Below are positions 5,611-9,920 of a stretch of DNA of 9,920 nt, piece by piece; positions within the stretch are counted from its first letter, which is position 1, and each line of letters starts with the position of its first letter. The notes beneath the pieces are model-generated. The model searched no databases, was not told where the DNA came from, and worked only from the letters and a program-made list of their open reading frames with translations. Both the position numbers and the translations under genes were made by a program. This stretch comes from Firmicutes bacterium UBA6418 (GTDB taxonomy: Bacteria; Bacillota; Clostridia; Peptostreptococcales; Anaerovoracaceae): the NCBI GenBank assembly GCA_002439735.1, contig DJPG01000009.1:1-9920 (forward strand), in the 5' to 3' direction.

Positions 5611-6789
5611 TTATCTTTCAACTACTAATGCAGTACCCATGCCACCGCCGATGCAAAGGGTCGCAAGACCGTACTTGGAATCTCTTTTGATCATTTCGTG
5701 GATCAGCGTGATGAGGATTCTGCAGCCGGAAGCTCCGATCGGGTGTCCGATCGCGATCGCGCCGCCGTTGACGTTTGTCTTTTCCGGATCTAATTGCAGA
5801 TCTTTTCTGACTGCCAGAGACTGTGCCGCGAATGCTTCGTTTGCTTCTACTAAGTCGATGTCTTCGATGGTTAAACCGGCTTTGTTTAATGCTTTCTGGG
5901 AAGCCGGGATCGGACCTACGCCCATGATGGACGGATCAACGCCTGCGGAAGCATAGGACTTGATGGTGCAAAGCGGCTTAATGCCTAATTCGTCAGCTTT
6001 TTCCTTGCTCATAACCACAACTGCAGCGCCTGCGTCGTTGATACCGGAAGCGTTCGCAGCCGTTACCACGCCGTCTTTCTTGAATGCGCCTCTTAATTTC
6101 GCGACTTTTTCTGTAGTCGTGCCGAATTTCGGGAATTCGTCGGTATCGAAGATGATCGGATCACCTTTTCTCTGCGGGATCTCAACCGGAACGATCTCCT
6201 CTTTGAACTTGCCTGCTTTGATGGCTTCTTCTGCTCTGTTCTGGGAGATTACGGAGAATTCGTCTAACTGTTCTCTGGTAATGCCCCACTGTTCCGCAAC
6301 GTTTTCAGCGGTGATCCCCATGTGGTAACCGTTGAACGCGTCCCAAAGGCCATCGTTTACCATCATGTCGATCATCTGGGTATTATTCATTCTCGCACCC
6401 CATCTTGCAGCCGGCATCGCGTATGCGGTTGCGGACATGTTTTCCGCACCGCCTGCGACAACGATATCCGCATCGCCTGCTTTGATGATCTGTGCAGCTA
6501 GTTCCACTGCTCTCAGACCGGAACCGCAAACCTTATTGATGGTCATAGCCGGTACTTCGATCGGAAGACCTGCGTCCAACGTCATCTGTCTTGCGACGTT
6601 CTGGCCAAGGCCGCCCTGCAGAACGGTACCCATGATAACTTCGTCAACCATTTCCGGTTTGATACCGGCTCTTTCTACCGCGCCCTTGATTGCGATCGCG
6701 CCTAACTTTCTGGTTGGGATGTTCTTTAAGGAACCGCCAAAGCTACCGATCGGTGTTCTTGCTGCACTCACAATTACAACTTCTTTCAT
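5611..6789 (-). CDS. thlA: Acetyl-CoA C-acetyltransferase (thiolase)
   Basis: Condenses two acetyl-CoA to acetoacetyl-CoA, or the reverse thiolysis; this is the first step of butyrate-type fermentation in Clostridia. The 392 residues are the usual full length. The nucleophile C88 lies in NKVCGSGL, the histidine H349 in GHPIGASG, and the second cysteine C379 in CIGGGMG. The NEAFAAQ block (317-323) is also intact. The ATG at 6787-6789 has a perfect AAGGAGG site 10 nt upstream. It is a single-gene unit: it has its own terminator, and no crt, bcd, etf or hbd gene is next to it. All fifteen arginines are encoded by AGA, whereas neighbours use mostly CGN codons, suggesting selection for very high expression. 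A biosynthetic (thlA/atoB) rather than fatty-acid degradative (fadA) role is favoured by clostridial context; the exact symbol is by analogy. Confidence 0.95.
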   Translation of the reverse strand: MKEVVIVSAARTPIGSFGGSLKNIPTRKLGAIAIKGAVERAGIKPEMVDEVIMGTVLQGGLGQNVARQMTLDAGLPIEVPAMTINKVCGSGLRAVELAAQIIKAGDADIVVAGGAENMSATAYAMPAARWGARMNNTQMIDMMVNDGLWDAFNGYHMGITAENVAEQWGITREQLDEFSVISQNRAEEAIKAGKFKEEIVPVEIPQRKGDPIIFDTDEFPKFGTTTEKVAKLRGAFKKDGVVTAANASGINDAGAAVVVMSKEKADELGIKPLCTIKSYASAGVDPSIMGVGPIPASQKALNKAGLTIEDIDLVEANEAFAAQSLAVRKDLQLDPEKTNVNGGAIAIGHPIGASGCRILITLIHEMIKRDSKYGLATLCIGGGMGTALVVER

Positions 6790-6840
6790 TTTTATGTATC
6801 CTCCTTAGATAATAATACTTTGTTTTTTGTCTTTAAAGAT

Positions 6841-6869
6841 ATTTAATCACACAATAACGCAAAATGCAA
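6841..6869 (-). promoter_or_regulatory. Possible thiolase promoter
   Basis: On the minus strand TTGCAT (6864-6869) and TTAAAT (6841-6846) are 17 nt apart, and the -10 is preceded by TGA, an extended -10 form. Both hexamers are imperfect. The position, about 50 nt before the ATG and next to the dyad at 6876-6893, is reasonable. Confidence 0.35.
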
Positions 6870-6875
6870 GCGAAA

Positions 6876-6893
6876 TCGTTATTTTTTTAACGA
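6876..6893. promoter_or_regulatory. Rex-like operator candidate upstream of thiolase
   Basis: The 18-bp element reads TCGTTA, six T's, TAACGA: a perfect 6+6 inverted repeat. It resembles the Rex consensus TTGTTAA-N4-TTAACAA and agrees at 11 of the 14 defined positions. Rex is the NADH/NAD+-sensing repressor that controls thiolase and related fermentation genes in several clostridia. It lies just upstream of the candidate -35. No Rex gene is in the window, and the assignment rests on pattern and context. Confidence 0.4.
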
Positions 6894-6936
6894 AATTCTT
6901 GTACTTTTTAACATACATCTTCTCTTCTATATTACA

Positions 6937-6957
6937 AAAAAATTTGTATAAATACAA
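6937..6957 (-). terminator. Weak A/T hairpin with T-run after the DUF2156 gene
   Basis: On the minus strand TTGTAT and ATACAA pair with a tiny central loop and are followed by seven T's. The stem is short and has little G/C, so it would be a weak terminator. It is the only candidate at the 3' end of the sirtuin-surE-hydrolase-DUF2156 operon. Confidence 0.35.
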
Positions 6958-6976
6958 GCCTTCCGCAAAAAGTAGT

Positions 6977-7933
6977 TTATTTAACAATAACGGTGTACTT
7001 TTTCGCCAGTTTCCAAGGCTTGTATGACATTTTGGCCAGCCGCAGATTGGCAAGCCCCATGTCTTCTTCCCGATTGACATAAACCGTCTCTTCCGGCAGT
7101 CGCTTGCAAAATTCGTTATTGATCGCCTGATACAGCCCGCGGATGCGGTCGTCCGCCTTTTCCACATGCACCAGAACGGTCTCCTTGCTGTTCGTGCGCG
7201 CGAATTCTCCAAGCGTGACCGCCTCGATCTTGCCGTGGATGCGGATGATACCGGTCAGAAGCCCCTTGCCAACGAACTTCAAAAGCTCGCGGATCGCTTC
7301 GGTCTCCAGCTCGAGGATCTCTTTCCATTCCTCCGGCGTCTCTCCCAGCTTGTATTCGTTCTTGCTCTCAATATAGGCCATGATCTCCGGTACCATCTCC
7401 GGGGTTGCCTCTTCATAGGTAAACTCATAATTTTTGAGGAACTGATTCAGATGGTTTTTCTTCGTGTGCAGCTTCCTGCCGCCAAGCGTCACCAGATCCT
7501 CTTTCAGGTAAATGTAATCGTCATCGTCACGGTCATGTTCGATGAACAGCGCGCCCTCCTCAGGAAAACACTCCGGCAACAGCGGTACCAGGGATTCCGG
7601 CACCAGACTCATCTCCAGCTGCTGTCCGTTCTTCGCGAAAATTTCTTTCGCCGCGAGCAGGGTCTCCCGCAGTTTAGGGATCTCGTAGCATCCGGTATTG
7701 GTCAGCGGAAAGGACATGAAATACTGTTTGTCCTCTTCCGGATCCCGCTCCGCCAGCGCGCCGATGCATAAGTAGTCACCGATGATCTGCCAGCTGATCC
7801 GGTGCGTATTACGCCAGATATAGTTCGCGATATAGGTGTAAGCGGATGACTGGTAATCATATCCATCGAAGTAGGTATTGAGCATCGCGATCTGCTCCGG
7901 CGTCAAGCTCTCAAAAGAATGTTCAAATATCAT
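6977..7933 (-). CDS. DUF2156 (phosphatidylglycerol lysyltransferase C-terminal domain-like) protein
   Basis: A 318-residue soluble protein with two GNAT-like halves, as in the DUF2156 / LPG-synthase C-terminal family. The diagnostic block YIYLKEDLVTLGGRKLHTKK (140-159), continuing NHLNQFLKNY, is present, as is the C-terminal VYVNREEDMGLANLRLAKM (284-302). In MprF-type enzymes this fold moves an aminoacyl group from tRNA to a lipid. Here there is no flippase membrane domain, so the substrate is unknown and could be a lipid, peptide or small molecule. The ATG at 7931-7933 is chosen because family similarity begins there. The frame continues 17 very basic residues upstream to a TTG, but these fall in the intergenic hairpin region. 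The only Shine-Dalgarno-like sequence (AAAGGAAG, 7952-7959) is 18 nt away, unusually far. It is last in the operon behind the isochorismatase-fold gene. Confidence 0.85.
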   Translation of the reverse strand: MIFEHSFESLTPEQIAMLNTYFDGYDYQSSAYTYIANYIWRNTHRISWQIIGDYLCIGALAERDPEEDKQYFMSFPLTNTGCYEIPKLRETLLAAKEIFAKNGQQLEMSLVPESLVPLLPECFPEEGALFIEHDRDDDDYIYLKEDLVTLGGRKLHTKKNHLNQFLKNYEFTYEEATPEMVPEIMAYIESKNEYKLGETPEEWKEILELETEAIRELLKFVGKGLLTGIIRIHGKIEAVTLGEFARTNSKETVLVHVEKADDRIRGLYQAINNEFCKRLPEETVYVNREEDMGLANLRLAKMSYKPWKLAKKYTVIVK

Positions 7934-7969
7934 AAATATCTTTTGTTTTTTCTTCCTTTCTCTGTAAGT

Positions 7970-7997
7970 TCCGCGCCGCGGCAATCCTGCGGGCGGA
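7970..7997 (-). other. G/C-rich hairpin between the hydrolase and DUF2156 genes
   Basis: TCCGC and CGC pair with GCG and GCGGA around a 9-nt loop, with a small internal loop, starting 3 nt after the stop of the isochorismatase-fold gene. No T-run follows, so it is not a standard terminator. It may protect the 3' end of the upstream message or lower expression of the last gene. Confidence 0.35.
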
Positions 7998-7999
7998 GC

Positions 8000-8569
8000 C
8001 TATTTTACGATCGCCGAGATCGCCTTGAACTCCGCCGCCTTGGCACTGCCTAAAAGCTCGTACAGCACGCTTTCATAGGTTGTGATCACAACCCCCTCCT
8101 GTGCGAGACGCTGGATGGTGCGCTCCTTGTTCTGCGGATTTCTGGACTGGATGCAGTCAGTGACAAGCGCCACGCGGTAGCCCTCCCGGATCAGATCCAG
8201 CGCCGTCTGCGCGACGCAGATATGCGCTTCGATGCCTGCCAGAATGACGGTTCCTCTGGTACTGTTTTCCAGTGTCTCCGCGAATACCGGCTCATCCATG
8301 CAGCTGAACGTGGTTTTGTCGATTGGCGTAAACGCACCGATTGCCTCTGCGATCTGTGGCACGGTCGCGCCCAGTCCTTTTGTGTATTGCTGCGTGACGA
8401 CCATGGGGATTCCGAGCGCGTTCATGCCCTTGATCAGCCGGATGACATAATCCTCCACAGTTTTTGCTTCATGCATCGCCGGCAAAATCTTTTCCTGAAA
8501 GTCGATGATCACGCAAATCGTGTCATCCTTTTCCAATTTCCATGTTTTGATCTGTTGTAAGAAACTCAT
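8000..8569 (-). CDS. Isochorismatase-fold cysteine hydrolase (ISOC/YcaC-like)
   Basis: A 189-residue cytoplasmic hydrolase of the isochorismatase superfamily. The catalytic triad is complete: D23 in VIIDFQE, K85 in IDKTTFSCM, and C118 in AGIEAHICVAQTALDL. The segment VVTQQYTKGLGATVPQI (57-73) and the C-terminal EFKAISAIVK resemble the ISOC1/ISOC2-type branch, whose natural substrate is not established. The nicotinamidase zinc motif (DxH...H) is absent, so PncA is not supported. The start is ATG 8567-8569, which overlaps the surE stop as ATGA and has GGGAGGAAG just upstream. An ATG five codons earlier contains that ribosome binding site and is rejected. Translational coupling to surE is very likely. 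The DUF2156 gene follows after 66 nt. Confidence 0.9.
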   Translation of the reverse strand: MSFLQQIKTWKLEKDDTICVIIDFQEKILPAMHEAKTVEDYVIRLIKGMNALGIPMVVTQQYTKGLGATVPQIAEAIGAFTPIDKTTFSCMDEPVFAETLENSTRGTVILAGIEAHICVAQTALDLIREGYRVALVTDCIQSRNPQNKERTIQRLAQEGVVITTYESVLYELLGSAKAAEFKAISAIVK

Positions 8570-9336
8570 TTTGCTTCCTCCCATTGTTTCAGTGTTTCAT
8601 ATCCTTCATAATCGTTCAAATCATATTTGATGGCCGAAACGGTGATGTAGCCTTCGCGCACCAGCTTGGTGTCCATCTCGTCCGTCCAGGTCTCGTCCTC
8701 GACCATGGTGCCCGCATAGCGGTAGGTCACCGTTTCGCCGTCGTCTGCTGCCTCGTAATACCATTCGTCATACTTAGCATTGCCCAATTTGGCCGCGCGC
8801 ATGCCCTTGATCTCGGATTCCGCAAGATCCGGCGCGTTGATATTGATGACGGAGCCCGGCGCGATATGTGCACAGGCGTATGGCAAAAGCGAGACGGCTG
8901 CCTTGCAGACCGCTTCAAAGTGCTTCGGCTCGTGCGTCACAACCGAGACCGCGACTGCCGGCAGACCCAAAAATGCGCCCTCCGCTGCCGAAGATACGGT
9001 ACCGGAATACATCGTATCGGTACCTAAGTTGGCTCCATGATTGATGCCCGTATAGACCGCATCAACCTTGACGCCGCGTTTTTCCAAAAATCCGGCTCCG
9101 AGCTTCACGCAGTCCGCCGGAGTGCCTTCTACCATATAGGCTTCTCTGGCAAAAGGGTAGTTCTCAACTCTGCGGATCAACACATCCTTGTTGATGCTGA
9201 TCGCATGGCTGTACGCGCTACGCTGTCCGTTCGGCGCGATCACATATACATCATGTCCTGCCAGGCTGAGCGCTTCGGTCAGTCTGGCGATTCCTTCTGC
9301 CTGGATACCGTCATCATTTGCCACTAAAATATTCAT
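8566..9336 (-). CDS. surE: 5'/3'-nucleotidase SurE
   Basis: A metal-dependent phosphatase that releases phosphate from nucleoside 5'- and 3'-monophosphates and sometimes short polyphosphate; linked to stationary-phase survival in other bacteria. The 256 residues match the family length. The metal site is clear: NDDG at residues 7-10 (D8, D9), S40 in GQRSAYSHA, and N99 in YTGINHGANLG, followed by the MYSGTVSSAAEG block (109-120). The ATG at 9334-9336 overlaps the sirtuin stop as ATGA, with GGAG about 9 nt upstream within the sirtuin coding sequence. Its own stop overlaps the next start in the same way. The gene is therefore the middle member of a tightly coupled operon with a sirtuin and an isochorismatase-fold hydrolase. 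In many genomes surE neighbours pcm or nlpD instead, so this arrangement is different. Confidence 0.97.
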   Translation of the reverse strand: MNILVANDDGIQAEGIARLTEALSLAGHDVYVIAPNGQRSAYSHAISINKDVLIRRVENYPFAREAYMVEGTPADCVKLGAGFLEKRGVKVDAVYTGINHGANLGTDTMYSGTVSSAAEGAFLGLPAVAVSVVTHEPKHFEAVCKAAVSLLPYACAHIAPGSVININAPDLAESEIKGMRAAKLGNAKYDEWYYEAADDGETVTYRYAGTMVEDETWTDEMDTKLVREGYITVSAIKYDLNDYEGYETLKQWEEAK

Positions 9337-9920
9337 GCCTCTATCTCCATTACCTTTCCGATTGCATCATGGATCACAAGATCCGCCTTGCCGTCATACG
9401 GCGTCGGCTGTTTATTGATCAATACTAAATTTTTACCTCTAAAATAGCGGATCAAACCGGCCGCCGGATAAACCGCCAGCGAGGTCCCGCCGATGATCAG
9501 CGTATCTGCCTGTTCGATCGCCTTGAGCGCGCCCATCATGCAGGACTCGTCGAGTGCTTCTTCATAAAGCACCACGTCCGGCTTGATGATGCCGCCGCAT
9601 TTCGGGCAGATCGGGATGCTACCGCGGCAATGCGTGGGATCCAGCGTATAGTCAAGATCATAGGCCGCGCCACAGTCCATGCAGTAGTTGCGCAGAATCG
9701 ATCCGTGCAGTTCGTAAACCTTGCGGCTGCCGGCCTTTTGATGCAGCCCGTCAATGTTCTGCGTTACAATCGCCTTAAGCTTGCCCTCGCGCTCGAGATG
9801 CGCCAGCGCCAGATGGGCTTTGTTTGGCTGTGCGTCCCGATGGATCAGATTGTGCTTATAATAGTCGAAAAAAACTTCCGTATGCTGCATGAAGAAAGTA
9901 TGCGAAAGGATCTCCTCCGG
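9333..9920 (-). CDS. cobB: Sirtuin, NAD+-dependent protein deacylase (N-terminus beyond window)
   Basis: Removes acyl groups from lysines, using NAD+ and releasing nicotinamide and O-acyl-ADP-ribose. The last 195 residues are visible; the frame remains open to the right edge (PEEILSHTFF precedes the first visible ATG), so that ATG at 9888-9890 is internal. Within the fragment: the NAD-binding TQNIDGLHQKAG (53-64), the catalytic histidine H72 in YELHGS, the zinc cysteines C80, C83, C105 and C108 with an extra C98 between them, and GTSLAVYPAAGL (145-156). The pattern fits the bacterial class with a C-x2-C...C-x2-C zinc finger. What is missing is the N-terminal Rossmann GAGxS motif. The stop overlaps the surE start by ATGA. 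The operon promoter must lie outside the window. Confidence 0.95.
   Translation of the reverse strand, partial: PEEILSHTFFMQHTEVFFDYYKHNLIHRDAQPNKAHLALAHLEREGKLKAIVTQNIDGLHQKAGSRKVYELHGSILRNYCMDCGAAYDLDYTLDPTHCRGSIPICPKCGGIIKPDVVLYEEALDESCMMGALKAIEQADTLIIGGTSLAVYPAAGLIRYFRGKNLVLINKQPTPYDGKADLVIHDAIGKVMEIEA

Larger units (their letters stand above)
6790..6976. other. AT-rich region between the DUF2156 gene and thiolase
   Basis: A 187-nt spacer, much richer in A and T than its surroundings. It contains the thiolase ribosome binding site (AAGGAGG, 6800-6806), a weak promoter candidate (6841-6869), a Rex-like dyad (6876-6893) and a small A/T hairpin with a T-run that may end the upstream operon (6937-6957). 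No gene is seen. Confidence 0.6.

Noticed and set aside
4736..5956. A plus-strand open frame of 406 codons
   Set aside because: It spans the regulator, the terminator at 5525-5570 and the end of thiolase in antisense, with no family resemblance.
6790..6976. A sigma-54 (-24/-12) promoter for thiolase driven by the neighbouring regulator
   Set aside because: No GG-N10-GC element with TGGCAC/TTGC character was found on the minus strand of this region, and a terminator separates the two genes.
6953..7024. 10-bp inverted repeat TACAAGCCTT / AAGGCTTGTA spanning the end of the DUF2156 gene
   Set aside because: The arms are exact but 52 nt apart, and one lies inside conserved coding sequence. It is probably coincidental, though it could compete with the small A/T hairpin.
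8000..8569. Nicotinamidase (pncA) assignment for the isochorismatase-fold gene
   Set aside because: The Asp-Lys-Cys triad is shared by the superfamily, but the zinc-binding DxH...H motif of nicotinamidases is missing, and the sequence fits the ISOC/YcaC-like branch better.

Overview
The window looks like chromosomal DNA of an anaerobic member of the Clostridia (Firmicutes). The reasons are strong AAGGAGG-type ribosome binding sites, tightly packed genes mostly on one strand, a clostridial-type acetoacetyl-CoA thiolase, a PAS/sigma-54-type activator resembling RocR, a DUF4230 protein, and a YbaK-type deacylase. Base composition is moderate rather than AT-rich. Family-level placement cannot be made from the sequence alone. 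No rRNA, tRNA, CRISPR array, insertion sequence or phage gene was seen.

Layout, left to right: (1) the 5' part of glnS on the minus strand, running off the left edge. (2) An unrecognised cysteine-rich multi-pass membrane protein on the minus strand, with a good sigma-A promoter and a hairpin-rich leader of about 110 nt. (3) A divergently transcribed D,D-carboxypeptidase lipoprotein-like gene, the only plus-strand gene. It converges on ybaK through a shared bidirectional terminator. (4) Three minus-strand genes: a PAS-AAA-Fis regulator, a DUF4230 membrane-anchored protein 18 nt behind it, and ybaK 135 nt further on. (5) A stand-alone thiolase with its own terminator and an AT-rich promoter region that carries a Rex-like dyad. 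(6) A minus-strand operon entering from the right edge: sirtuin, surE and an isochorismatase-fold hydrolase joined by two successive ATGA overlaps, then a DUF2156 acyltransferase-like protein after a short gap.

How the genes may work together: the sirtuin consumes NAD+, SurE dephosphorylates nucleotides, and the third protein belongs to the superfamily that also contains nicotinamidase. Their translational coupling suggests linked nucleotide/NAD chemistry or stress physiology, although the hydrolase lacks the nicotinamidase zinc motif. The thiolase encodes every arginine with AGA, unlike its neighbours, and its promoter region carries a redox-regulator-like dyad. This fits a highly expressed, NADH-responsive fermentation enzyme. 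The regulator's real start is 43 codons inside its open frame, because a promoter and a dyad occupy the upstream part.

Most genes are ordinary core or accessory functions. The parts most worth a second look are the Rex-like site, the dyad on the regulator promoter, the structured leader of the Cys-rich membrane protein, and the ATGA-coupled operon. No clear novel defence or biosynthetic system was found.
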